Source of the DNA: Aaosphaeria pasadenensis | Lineage: Eukaryota > Ascomycota > Dothideomycetes > Pleosporales | DNA length: 64,000 nucleotides | Assembly (NCBI GenBank): GCA_022813625.1 | Contig: JAKLMB010000024.1 | Coordinates: forward strand, 62,001 to 126,000 | Direction of reading: 5' to 3' | Part shown: piece by piece, positions 1 through 11,600 of the stretch | How the letters are laid out: each line of letters opens with the position of its first letter | Numbering within the stretch: position 1 is the first letter of the stretch | Notes under the pieces: model-generated | What the model was told of the DNA's origin: nothing | Databases searched by the model: none | The model's input: only the letters and a program-made list of their open reading frames with translations | Made by a program: the position numbers and the translations under genes

Positions 1-1429
1 CAACAATGATGAGCAGAAGTGCTGTGTCGACCACCCATCGGTACTTTTGAATCTTCGCCCAAACACTCCCTCTTCTCCTTCTCCATTCCCGGCTCTTTTT
101 TGACGGGCAGTTGAGTCGAGAGTCCGATCCGGCTTCTTCCTCGTTGTCTCCCCATTCCTCATCAACTTCAGTGCTACTCGACTCGGAATGGTTATCGTCC
201 TGGTCGTGGTTGTGTGTATTCCTGAGAGCGTCGTACCGCCCACTGTCGACCAATTTGTCGTCCAGGTGGCCTGGCATTGTTAAGTCGTGCGTTGAGCGAA
301 ACATGTTTTAAATCCAGTCTCCAACGGGAGAAAATTATTTTCCAGAACCAGCGGAAGAGAAAAAAATGAGGTCGTGTATTAATTAAATCGCGTTGTTGTA
401 TCGTGTATATTATGTCGTCCCGACGACTCTTTACTAAAGCACCACCCAAGCTCTTTTTATCAACGTGGAAGAAAATGTAGGGTGGAAAACCACATTGCTG
501 GCAAGAAACATCGGGAGGATGGTGTCCTCATTATCATCGATGTTGGTGTCCCGTGGCGTGGCGTATAGCCAGATGTTGTGTGTAGAATCCTAAAACGTAT
601 CCTGTAACGCCAAGTGCGGCATTGGGGGCTTCATGACGCTTGGTCGGACTTTTTTGCACTTTCCCAATCGCTGTTTTATTGAGTCGGGAGCAGAGCCAAG
701 GGATACTTTGCGACGCCTTGGGGCGATCGGGATAATACTTTGTCGTTGTTGTTTCTTGAATGTATTGTTGTGGCGAGTTGATGGGTCGATCGTAGCTCAA
801 CCTGAACCATGGATGTAGACAATCTACGTCGCTGTATGCGCCCCATCCATTCCCAAACTTGACCTTGCTCACACCATCTACAGCCAAGAGACAATGTTCC
901 TCATAATTTCTTAACAGAAGCAATCTATAAGAAAAAGTACATCCGTCGTACAGAGCAAGCCAACGGACAATTCGCTGTTGGGGAACCTTAAATTCCCCGG
1001 GGTTCGTGCTTCGTCGATCGTGGAGGACCCCTGAAACATCCGACCGAGTCAGACGGATCTCTCATGAAGACTCAGGAAGGTCGAATGATGATTGCTTTCT
1101 GACAATTAAATTCACCGGGGAACGAAACAAGAGAGTATTGTGGTTGTTGCTGCGTTTCGATCATAGTACTTCTGGAATCGAGTCTTACATTTTGCCTGGT
1201 CACTTGCATCCAGGTCGTATAGTGACTTTGAGCATAGCTTTAAGCCCGTGAATTTTGCATCACACAAGATCAAATTAAATTCAAAAGACCTCATTGGAAA
1301 TTTCGTTAGTGATTAACGTGAATTTCACAATAAAACTGCCTCGATAGCAACGTCTGTCATCCTCGGATCATTCAACATTACATCCATGTGCCATGGACCG
1401 CTAGAACCCTATTCTGAGCAGCACTAGTC
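1..1429. other. Gene-free stretch at left edge
   Basis: No reading frame here looks like protein: the open frames are short, lie on both strands and lack family resemblance. The stretch lies downstream of the minus-strand gene ending at 1430, so it should hold that gene's 3' UTR and unassigned sequence. A terminal exon of a gene lying to the left of the window cannot be excluded. Confidence 0.5.
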
Positions 1430-3382
1430 TCAATCCTCCTCTTCAATGATAGCGGCCTGTATGCTCGGAGGAGTCAATTTCGAGGTATTCGCTCGTTGAG
1501 CCAAGGGTAGCGGTTCGGAAAACTCGATACTCGAGGGGAGATTACTTCTTGAGGCTGGTATAGCATGATGTTTCTTCATCTGCATTCGTTTCTTCGCTAG
1601 TGCCACAGAATCTCTGTGCATAAAGAGCTCCGGAGAGACGCCTCCAGCATTGAATACTCTCAAGCGAGCAAGTGCCATAGAGTCACGGTGGCCGCGGAAC
1701 TTGATTTCGGAATCCTCCATGTTTGATAATCGACGGTCGGTTAGAGGGTGTTCTGCATCACTTCCTATGCCTAGAGGAAAGGTCATCTTGTCGTATGCTC
1801 CTACTTTGCTTGCTACGTTTGATTGAGACTGGTCATGCTGTGCTCTAGATGTTGGCTCGTCGTCAGACTCTGAGCTGGATCCCGTTGCTCTCGTGGAACT
1901 GTTCCTGGACGGCCGCATACTGGGTGGATGTGAGTTGTGTCGTGAGACATCCTTGCTCGTTGTCGTGCTGTTTGGAGGTACTGGGAGAGATATTGTGCGC
2001 TCCCTTGTGTCGTGCTCAAGTTCCGCAAAGTAGCCTTCATCCTCATCCGGGAACACTACGATTCTCGGGGTGGATATGGCATGGGGGTTGCTGTTCTTCC
2101 ACCACCACTCCAGTTTAGAATTGACTTGGTCAAGACCTCTAGCACTAGAAGTTAACGAGGCGGCTGCGTTAAAACGAGACAAAGTCTTTACTCCAGGGAG
2201 ACCGGCACGTCTATCATCTACCAAGGGCATATCGTCCCATACCACCTCGTAAGTACCATTGTCAGATTCAACAACTTGCATGGTCGGCGTAGGGCAACCT
2301 GCATCTTCGATGTTATCATAAAGTCTCAGAGGGACTATCGAAACTACATGCACATCTGTTCGCGTCATCGCGGCGTCGGCGGGCTTGCCCTTTCCAGCTG
2401 TGGCCTGCGAGGACATGACGCCAGGGAGCTCTCCATGGTGTTCAGAAGTGACGCTTCTCTCTGTATATGAAGAATTACCCGTCAGTCGTTCATTAGTTGC
2501 TTTATGACCATGTATCGACCTGTTTTGTAGCTTAAAGAGGGTAAAGAGATCCACTGGATCTGTATCGGTCATATCGAAACCGACCGTCTTGATCTTCCCC
2601 GTAGCTTGGCCATTCCTACTTCCTTGAAGCTCCTCAGTCCGTTGCTCTTGGGGAGTAGTGGAAGCACTCTTTGACTTCTGCTTCATGCATGGCTTCAGAG
2701 GAATATCATGACCCCGGGTAGTGACGCTCTGTTTCTTTTGTGTCGACGGAAAAGAATTGGCGCGAGCTGGAAACCACTTGAAGCTCACTCCACCAAAAGC
2801 CTCTCCTGAGAATTTCTGAGTAGAGCCGACAATTGGGTTGTTTCGGAGCAACCGCCATGGTTTGCGGGTGGTTTTGATAATGCGTCCGGTCGCCCTTTTG
2901 CGATTCGGTGACACCGGCTGGGAGGATTGTGATCTCCTTTCCAATCGAGAATTGCTCGATGAACGACGCAATATAGATGGACCGGGAACCACTAGTCTGC
3001 CTGAATCTTCCGAGGAAACCCTCCACTTCTTGTCCGCCCTCTTCACCGTATGTGCAGCATCTGCTGATGCAACACGTCCGGCCAAACAGGGCCTCAGACC
3101 TCCCCGGCTCGACGGCTGCTTTTCTCCAGAGAACAGAACCTTCCGTTCATTTGGCTGTGTTGACTCTGTGCTTTGGGAGCTGTGGGGCGCATTCAGCAGA
3201 TTGCCGTGGTTGGATTCGGCCGAGACCGGTTCATCGTTTGGGGATTGCAAAGGGAAGATCAAGGAGCGACGTTTCTTCAAAAGTGGGCCGAAGGAGTCGG
3301 TAGTTGTATCCGTGTCATCGTCCGATAATGATTCAGGTACGCCATGATTGCTTGTCAGTTTAATTTGAGCTTCTGCTGACAT
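1430..3382 (-). CDS. Disordered hypothetical protein, 650 aa
   Basis: Single-exon gene of 650 codons; I do not recognise the family. The start at 3382 is the first ATG of the long frame. The protein is rich in Ser, Arg and Pro with few hydrophobic stretches, so it is probably largely disordered and phosphorylated. Near the N-terminus an acidic stretch (DDDTDTTTDS) is followed by a basic LLKKRR patch that could act as a nuclear localisation signal. Two short stretches (KVLF and KTVGF) fit the loose RVxF docking pattern for protein phosphatase 1, which is suggestive only. Near the C-terminus the motif HRDS-[MV]-ALA-[RK] occurs twice, with its His at residues 565 and 589, suggesting a repeated phosphorylation or binding element. 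There is no signal peptide, membrane segment or catalytic motif. A gene is likely from length and composition; its role is unknown. Confidence 0.75.
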   Translation of the reverse strand: MSAEAQIKLTSNHGVPESLSDDDTDTTTDSFGPLLKKRRSLIFPLQSPNDEPVSAESNHGNLLNAPHSSQSTESTQPNERKVLFSGEKQPSSRGGLRPCLAGRVASADAAHTVKRADKKWRVSSEDSGRLVVPGPSILRRSSSNSRLERRSQSSQPVSPNRKRATGRIIKTTRKPWRLLRNNPIVGSTQKFSGEAFGGVSFKWFPARANSFPSTQKKQSVTTRGHDIPLKPCMKQKSKSASTTPQEQRTEELQGSRNGQATGKIKTVGFDMTDTDPVDLFTLFKLQNRSIHGHKATNERLTGNSSYTERSVTSEHHGELPGVMSSQATAGKGKPADAAMTRTDVHVVSIVPLRLYDNIEDAGCPTPTMQVVESDNGTYEVVWDDMPLVDDRRAGLPGVKTLSRFNAAASLTSSARGLDQVNSKLEWWWKNSNPHAISTPRIVVFPDEDEGYFAELEHDTRERTISLPVPPNSTTTSKDVSRHNSHPPSMRPSRNSSTRATGSSSESDDEPTSRAQHDQSQSNVASKVGAYDKMTFPLGIGSDAEHPLTDRRLSNMEDSEIKFRGHRDSMALARLRVFNAGGVSPELFMHRDSVALAKKRMQMKKHHAIPASRSNLPSSIEFSEPLPLAQRANTSKLTPPSIQAAIIEEED

Positions 3383-3934
3383 CGATTGAAGATTTGGTGT
3401 GGGTCTAATTCTGCCAAACGATGCGTGGAGGTTGGCAGATCGCGGGTTGCATGTGTATATGAAAAGTCGAGATGAATATGTAGGAATAAGAGGTAAAGTT
3501 AAGAAAGGTCGTTAGGTGTGGTCACTATGACCAAAGTTGAGGTGTGAGCGTTTGAGTCTCCGACATGAGAAGAGATGGTTGAAGTAAGGCGCTCCTGCCC
3601 TTTCCATGGTGGAGATAAGAAAGAATCTGCTCCTGCTTACAGATTACGAAGGTTGTATGAGTTTAATTAGTTAGATTGAATACTACTTGCGAAAACTCAC
3701 AGAAATCATTACATGGCACTATATACTCGAGCTGGTGAACTTACAGTATGAAAGAATCCTAGGATTCCCTTCAGCAGTACCTGGCTTATCATGCTCGTGT
3801 ATACACGTTAAGCAAGATTCAATGCCATCATATTGTTACCAAAAACTATGCTAAGCGTTAGGTTACTGCCATTTTCCTAATCCAAATATACCCAAGCAAG
3901 ACCAGGTCACCTTAACCTATACACTTAGCAGCGT
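3383..3934. other. Intergenic stretch
   Basis: It holds the upstream region of the 650-residue gene and the 3' flank of the phytase-like gene, both on the minus strand. I see no other gene or structured element. Confidence 0.6.
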
Positions 3935-5817
3935 TTACAGAGGATCAGAACCCTCCGGCAAACGAACTTTGAACACCAATACCTGATTGTCCAGATTGAA
4001 GCCTGACCCATCCGCATACTTATTCTTGCCTCCATTGATATAGCCTAAGCACAGTTAATCAGTAAACCAGAATTCGCGACGAAAAGCTCGTAGGTCTTAC
4101 CGTTTTGTGTTATGAAGTCATTATCAGAGAACGATATGAGATAGTACTCCTTGCCCTCGCCCTTAGTAGCAAACTTCTTATCCACGGGTCCCAGAGCGAA
4201 AGACTCCCACTTCTCATTCAACAATCCCGCATCCTGAGCTCCGCCATTATGGGCGCCAAAGCGGCCTAGTTGGTCGTTGTTATTGTACGACAGCCAAGGA
4301 CAATACTCCGCTGGTTTGATATCCGCGTTCAAGGTTCCGTTTCGGCTCGCCACTGCGCCATCGAAGGCGTCGTTCTTCTTGCTCTTGATGTTGGTCGCTT
4401 TGGAGATGTCGAAGACGTCCGCGTTGCGGTACTTGGACTCGGATGCGTCTTGCCCGTGTCCGGCGCCAGAGTCACGGGATAGGACGAGGAATTGGGTTGG
4501 GGAGATATAGTGGACTTCGGACTGGCTGGCGACTCTGCCCGTACCTGGTGTAAGGGGTAGCTGGACAATGTATTCTTCCTCGTAGGATATGGAGTCTTTC
4601 TTTACACGGTACTTGAGGAAGCGGGTGTTGCGGCGGGTGGATGACTTGTCGCCGCCCTCTTGCATACTGCTATAGTTCAATTGCTTGTCTTTCAGATTGA
4701 AGAGGTCACTTCTCTTACGTGGAGCTCTGCAGGAGAGCGTATAGATACTTTCCATCAGGACTGCTTGTGAGGGCTTCAAGACCTTGGTTGTTTGACCTTC
4801 CTGTTTTTGGATCTTTGGGTGATGTTTCCAGATCGGGGTTGTAGATTGGTGGCGAGTTCGCATTGAAACTAGAGGCCAATCAGTAGGTATTTAGCTAGGT
4901 CTCAGTCGTGATGAAGTACCTTTGAGTTCCATTGCGGATTGGAATGAATGCATCTGGGGGTCGAATTGCGCGAACCATCTTTCCGCGTTTGTCAAACTGA
5001 TAGATATACGGCCCTAGTATGTCTCAGTGGGAAAACATACGTTTGAAATCAGGGATCCTACCATATTCATCGCTCACCCAGAAGGTGCCGTCATCTCCCA
5101 ACACAAGTCCTTCTGCATCAATTGAGACTCGCTTGCCCCCCGGACCTTCTCCACCAAAGCCATCGCCAGTGTCTTGTTGTCTTTAGCTCGATCCTACTAT
5201 TGCATATATTGAAGGGAAAGTTTCGACTTACAAATAGCAACTGGGAGATCAGGGAAGCCTTTATAGGAGGCCACCTGACTGGCATCCGCATCAAGCCCTG
5301 CAAATTCAATCAGCCTCACACCAAACAGACATCACCAATACACTTCCTTACCTGTCGTAGGTGTACCATCAGGCCCGAACAGCAAAATAGTATCTAGATA
5401 CTCAATTTGAAAGTTCGGTTTCGCCGGACTATCAACCGTAGCACCGTCTACAACATCCAAAGTCACGCTAAACTTATGAATACGACCTTGCGTATTCTGC
5501 GTGCCCTCGGTATTCCAACCACGATCGGGAAGGCCGTACACGACGCCCGTGTAGGCTTCCTGCTTGCCGTCTTTCCTTTTCCATGACTTATTGTCAAGGG
5601 CAATCGCGCTTCCAATGCCGCCGATTGTGTCGCCGAACTTGTCGCGGGCGTCTGACGGTAGGAGACCCCAGCCTGCCAGTTCTTCGTAGATGTATGTCTT
5701 TCCGTTGCAGTTTGTTTTGTTTACCACGGAAGTTGTGTATCCATCTCGAGAGAGCACGGGAGTAGCTGTTGACTGGCTCAAGATTGAGCAGACGGCAATC
5801 GCGAAAGCGAACAGCAT
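3935..5817 (-). CDS. Secreted phytase-like (esterase-like) protein
   Basis: Seven exons on the minus strand: 5817-5352, 5297-5232, 5172-5062, 5013-4920, 4868-4719, 4666-4101 and 4044-3935, giving 520 residues. The start at 5817 is chosen over an upstream in-frame codon because it opens directly on a signal peptide (MLFAFAIAVCS..., cleavage plausible near TATP). The protein matches the esterase-like domain of phytases (PF13449) from memory of the family. Landmarks are IGGIGSAIALD and YGLPDRGWN in exon 1, TGDGFGGEGPGGKR across the third exon, FWVSDEYGPYIYQFD, a conserved FNANSP and NNQGLEAL, and a C-terminal INGGKNKYADGSGFN. Each junction restores the frame of these motifs, which supports the model. 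The protein is probably extracellular or cell-wall associated. The family is broad, phytate hydrolysis is not proven, and the substrate is unknown. Confidence 0.85.
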
Positions 5818-8699
5818 ATTGGCTACCGAAATTAGAAGCTCAAGTTCCCTGGTCGAAAGGTCGACGAGACAGGAACAGACTACTAGCACTTATATGAAGC
5901 AGACCTCTGCTCCGAGAACCGGGGTGGAAATTTGCGTGATTATAGACCTGCCTATTGCATACCACACGTGCTGGGATTAACGGCGTAGGGTTTCCTGTCT
6001 TTTAGGGTTGCTTGAGGCGTTCCATATTTCACTGGATTGTCACTAATTGGCAGGGCAATGACGACAGTTATTGAGAGGCGCACGGCACAGGAACAAGCTG
6101 AATGAGTTTGGCTGATCCTAATTCCATTGTGAGTACGATAGATGTGTAGGTAAAGGGTAGATATTGATGCATGTACTGCACGTGTATGCAACTCTGGCCT
6201 GTGAATGGTTGCTCTGGGTTGGGCTAGGACGAAAGCAGTAGGTACGTGAATGAGGTGCGAAGGGTTCCCCGCGATTTCAATGGCCATTGGTGTTGGCTAT
6301 TCTCCGTGATTAAAGTAGAAAAGGCTGGCTAGAACATGCTGGATTGATGCATGCTCGTAAATGTATTGGAATTACGACCTAAGGCAGAGTCTACTGAACT
6401 CTAAGCATCAACACCCAAGAAAGATTCATTGGGGGCTTGCACCCATTATAAGATAGAGGATTCGACCCATAAGTTCAAGCACAAAACATAGTTATTTGAC
6501 ATAATGACGTCAATGTTGGAAAGTTATTTCTTTGGGACAGATAGTGGTCATCAATTCCATAGGCATGTATGGAAGCAATAACTTCTCTTTACTCTCGGTC
6601 CGTACATCATTCACCTCGTCGAACTTTAGCAAATGCAGCATATGTAAAACTATAGATCCCTCACTAAAACCCTATCTATTCTATGTTACCTTCACAATAA
6701 TTACATATACGTATGTCCCAATTCATTTTCAGCTGTCCATAAGCAGATCTGACAACCAATAGCTCCTCCAACGAGTCAGCAACCAACATCTAACTCCTAC
6801 CGTTCGCGCGATAATCGATAATCACATGCAAATCAAACACCCGCTCGCGCCATCCAAAAACCTTTTCCCATTCGCAATTCCCAATGACCACACAAAGTCA
6901 ACAGGACTCGTTTGCTCTCGTCTTACTTTTCCAATGCACATAAAGATCGAACATACGATCCTCGTAGGCAATAAACAAGTCTCCCCTCCACGAAGGAATC
7001 TAGGAACCCGCAATCGCAATCGCAATCGCAATCGCAACCTAGTCATATAATGATTCAATCCATCATCATATTCCTAGCCAGCCTTCAAACATACACATTA
7101 AAACTTTGTAAAGTATAAACTCACTGTTCATAAAAACACGAAATCACGAGTTCACGCGCGATCCTCCCTCCCTCCCCCTACCCTACCCTGGTCCCCTACT
7201 TACCATTCTCCATAATGACCACTACCGCTTCTCGCACCGCACCGCACCGCACCGAACCGTACCTTTCTATTGCAAACCCTGTCATGCAAGACAAAATCCT
7301 CCGTGCCCTCCGATCCACTCACTACCCGTGCTCACCTGGTATGGTACCTGCAATCTGACATGTGAAAGCCGCGAACCCAGTCCCAGGTACCCAGCTTCCC
7401 AGGTACCCACTCAAAAACCCTACACTACATACAGGTTTCTTCTGACATGTGAAAGGTACCCACCCACACCACCCACACCCACCTCACCCCCCAACGACCA
7501 ACCTCAGCCTTCCCCTACCGTGGAAAGTCAGAGTCCATGCGCGGAAAATCATGCATGACATCCTTTAGTTACCTGTCCTGGCCTGTCCCCGGGAGCGATG
7601 GGAGCGCGAGTCCATGCTCGCTACCGTCACCCGCCTCGTCTCGCATCGTCTCGTCCCGCAGGACGGGACCCAGCGATCGTGCGTGCGTGCGTGCGGGAGC
7701 CAGGTACGCGGTAACCCTCACCGAGACGACCGAGCGAGGCTGGGGGAGGGGGAGGGGAGCTTGCTTATCTACCGTCGTGGTTGTGGTGCTTATCGTAGCT
7801 ATGAAGCCATTCACAACGGTGTACTTTTCGAATGCACTCCGTAGATGGTATAGAGACATGTATATATATACTCCGTACCCCGTACGGAGGACACTCTCAA
7901 CAACTCAACCACCTATCTATATCTGTCTTATCGTTCCCCCGCCCCCAGACGCTCGACAGGACTTACCTCAACAACAAACTATCCCAATTGAAACCAACCG
8001 ACCCCTCATTCAACAGTCCGTCCTTATCTCGTCGTTTCCCCCCATATCCGCTAGTCCGTCCGGGCGCTTCCTTTTGTTGAACTGAGATAGAGTTTCTGTT
8101 GGGACGACCCTCCCATCTCTCTTTCTTTACGAGGTTGGTTTTGTTGAGCGGGAGGATTTACTAGTATGCTCTAGTGAGCTTGTTTGGTTTGGGGTGTTGG
8201 ATGCGGGCGTTGTATGTGGGCACGTTGTTGAGATGCGGGTTTGCATACGTGATGAGCAGGGGAAGCTGCCATGCGATGTATGCATGCATGATGCTGCTTG
8301 AACGGTACATACTGTGTAAATAAAGAACATGTGTGTGTATTTAATTACTAATAAATGCTGTATTGTTTTTTCCGATTGAATGTTTTTTGTTTGTTTGTGT
8401 TCTGTCGATAAACAACAAAAAAGTATCTCATTCGTTCTGTTCCAAAAAATGCGTTTCTGAATTGTCATCATCAAAAGTCGCTGCTCGTTCCATAGCCTCT
8501 TCTTCTTCCCTTAGATGTATGTTGGGAAAAAATGCATTTCATTTGTTATTCTCCAGAAAATCAATGGAAGAAAAGAGTCCTCAGTCATCGCTGCGCAGAA
8601 AACACCCAACCACTATGCCCCCTCCCCCAATTCTATCCTGTGACGGAAAACATGAAATTATACAATTGGTATCTCTTTTTTTGTTAAGGGGGGGGGGGA
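5818..8699. other. Long intergenic region with simple repeats
   Basis: This 2.9 kb stretch lies between the phytase-like gene and the 3' end of fas2. No coding frame is credible. It contains a hexanucleotide repeat (7009-7037), the 15-base direct repeat TCTGACATGTGAAAG at 7354-7368 and 7441-7455 with several AGGTACCC copies nearby, and a perfect 8-base inverted repeat CTCCGTAC-CCC-GTACGGAG at 7871-7889. A run of 11 G at 8688-8698 adjoins the fas2 stop codon. It presumably holds the phytase-gene promoter and the fas2 3' UTR. Confidence 0.6.
7009..7037. repeat. (CGCAAT)n microsatellite
   Basis: Four perfect CGCAAT units followed by a partial fifth, in intergenic DNA. Confidence 0.95.
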
Positions 8700-11600
8700 T
8701 TAGAAAGTTGCGACTGCGACCGCGATGGCTTGCTCGTCGGAGTGGCTGATGCTGATGGTGATGTTCTTGACACCCACCCTCTTGGCCTCTGATTCGGCGA
8801 ATCCGTGAAGCTGCAAAACAATTAGCATTTCGTCACATTGCAGATGTCATTAGAATGGATATAAACGTACCTTGACGGTCGGTGCGCCAGCCTCGTCGTT
8901 CACAATCTCAATCTCCTTCAAGCCGGCGCCGGCGCCCTTGCCCTTGACTCCCAGTGACTTGAACACGGCCTCCTTTGCCGACCACTTTCCAGTGAAGCTC
9001 GCCTGTGGGCTGCCGGCCTTCTCGCAGTAGGCGATTTCGCTCTCGGTGAAGTTGCGCTCGAGGAAAGTGTCATTCTCGATGTTGATGGCGCCAATGGTCT
9101 CGACGTCAACGCCAACCTTGGTGTTGGCACCCGCGGTGGACTGGGTGAGGGACTCGAGCACCTTCCTCGTCTCCTCAGCCTTGGGATCCTTCTTGGGCGC
9201 TGCCGGTGTAAGCTTCTTTGGGTAGCTGTACTGGGCAGTCTTCTTGTCGATGCTGACGCGGGCCTGGGGGTTGAGGAAGACCTCTTGCATCTTCTCGTCT
9301 TCGTAAGGTGCCTTGTCCTTGGCGCGGAACATGGTGTTGTTGATGAGACCATCGTGGAAGTAGCGGTAAGCCTTCTTCTGGCGAGCCTCGACCTTCTGCT
9401 TGTACGTAGCATATTGGGTGTGGTCAAGGGCGGCGAACAGATACTTGGGATGGATACCGATGGCCTGGGCACCCTTCTGACCGAAACCGAAAGAGGTGAC
9501 GGAGAAAGCCTTGATACCGTCGGTCTGGATCGAGCGAGAGGGGTAGACAATGTAGTCGAACTTCTCCATGACCTTGTCGACGTTGTCGGCATTGCGGTTA
9601 CCGGGGACGAGACCAGAGTTGAGGACCTGCAAGCAGCCGTTGAACATCCAGGCACCGGCGGCACCCTTGGGGTGACCAGTGAGATACTTCTGGAAGATAC
9701 CCATGAGAGCATTGCCCTTGCTTCGTCCGAGGTGGCGCATCTGCTGGCAGATGACGTCGGACTCGTTCTTGTCGTTGGCGACGGTTGAGGTACCGTGGAA
9801 GGAGGCCACATCGAGGTCGTCGATGGTAAGTCCCCAGGTGGCGAGGGCACCACGGAGAGGTGCAATGCGAGGGTCTTGCTTCCAGAAGTTGTTGCCGAGG
9901 CTGTTGAGGGCATCCTTCTCCTGTCGCTTGGCCTCGCGCTCAATGTGAGCAGCACGCTCCTCGAGGTACTCGGACTCGTTGAAAGACTCGCCGGCATCCT
10001 TGATGGCTGCGACCTCTTCCTGAAGGTAGAGGAGCTCTGCCTCCTGCCACTGCTTGATCTGCTTGCGGCGGAGATCCATCTGGCGCTTCCTGTACTTGAT
10101 GTCGAGCAAGGGAGAGGGGAACTTGGAGGGCATCTCGCGGGCAGTGGTGAGAACACCCTTTCCAGGAGCAGGGACGGAGCGGCCGATCTTGTCGGTGGCC
10201 GTGGCGGTGAAACCGAGGATACCGTAGATGGGAACACCCATATCCAAAGCCAGCTTGGCGTCCATGATGACTTGCATACCGCAACCTTGCGATTCCATGA
10301 ATCCGTTTCTGGTGGTTGTGGTGGGTCGAGACATTTCCTTGGGGGTACGTCCGTGCGCGAACTCGTCCTCAGCATTGCTGGTAGCCTTCATGTTGGCGAA
10401 CTCGTATGAGCCTTCCTCCTGGAAGTCATCGAAACCACCGACGAAGCAGACACGAGCCTTGCCCTCGACAATGGTGTCGTATCCAATGTCAATGGACTCA
10501 ACAGCCGTTGCGCAGGCACCGACGGGGGTCTTGATGGGACCAGTCGACGAGATGAGCAACATGTTGACCCAGGCGCTCATGGTGTTGATGAAAGACTCCT
10601 GGAGGATATCCTTTTGCAGAGGCTTGTCAAGGAAGCGATCCTTGTACATGCCTCGGAGAGCAGTGGTACCACCAATACCTGAACCAACACAGTTACCGAC
10701 CTGCGAGATGTGGACGTACTGGTAGAACTCGTAAGGGTCGGTGATACCGCTGGATAAGAGAGCCTCGGCGGTGGAGACAAGCACGAAGAGAGTGACGGGG
10801 TCGACCTGAGAGATGATGTCGTCGGGAACACCGTACTTCTTGGCATCCCAGCCAGTGGGGATCTGACCAGCGACCAGGCGATCGAATCGCAGAGCCTTGG
10901 GGATCATGAGAGTGGCACCCTTCCTCAGCCTGACAGTGAACTCGCCAGAGTCGGGGATCTCGAAGACCTCCACCTTGTCACCATGCTGGCGCTTGAACTC
11001 ATCGGCAGTCTCTTTGGAAGCCTCGAATGGGTCGAGGTCCTCCTCGATCTGGATTTCCTGGAGAAGCTGCTTCTTGGTGGGGTCGTATCCATTGAAGAGT
11101 TCGGGCTCGATCAAGCGGATACCGGAGTGCTCGATAATGTGTTTCTCGTACTTGGGCTTGACGTCCTTGTCATCGACAGGCTCGCCGGACTTGGCATCAA
11201 CCCAGCCAGAGTAGCTCTTGCCCTTGAGAGGACCATTGTGATTCTTGATGAGACCCATGATCCAAGCCATTTCGACGCATCCCTCGAGCGAGAACTCGCC
11301 GTACGCCTCCATCTCCCAACGGGTGCGGGAGTTACCCCACGGTCCGACTTCAGCGAAACCGGTGACGACGACAACCTTCTCGAGGTCGACCATACCCTTC
11401 AGATCGCTGTTGAGAGGCTTGACCTCGGTATCCCAATCAGGAAGCTTGGGGAATTCGAACTTCAAGTTGGCACGTGGCTGGACAGTGGTCTTCTTGTAGA
11501 AGGACTCGCTGGCCTCGCCGTTGACGATCTTGTTCTCGATGGCGTTCTCCTTGACGACAGCCTTGCGGACCTCGCTGGTCTCCATGTGCTCCTTGCGAAG

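Noticed and set aside
3935..5817. Reading the phytase-like locus as two separate genes
   Set aside because: The two long frames are joined by five short GT-AG introns, each restoring conserved family sequence, and a sixth intron supplies the true C-terminus.
8918..10375. Long open frame of 485 codons on the minus strand inside fas2
   Set aside because: It is a shifted-frame shadow of the ketosynthase region, with Ser/Arg-rich low-complexity translation.
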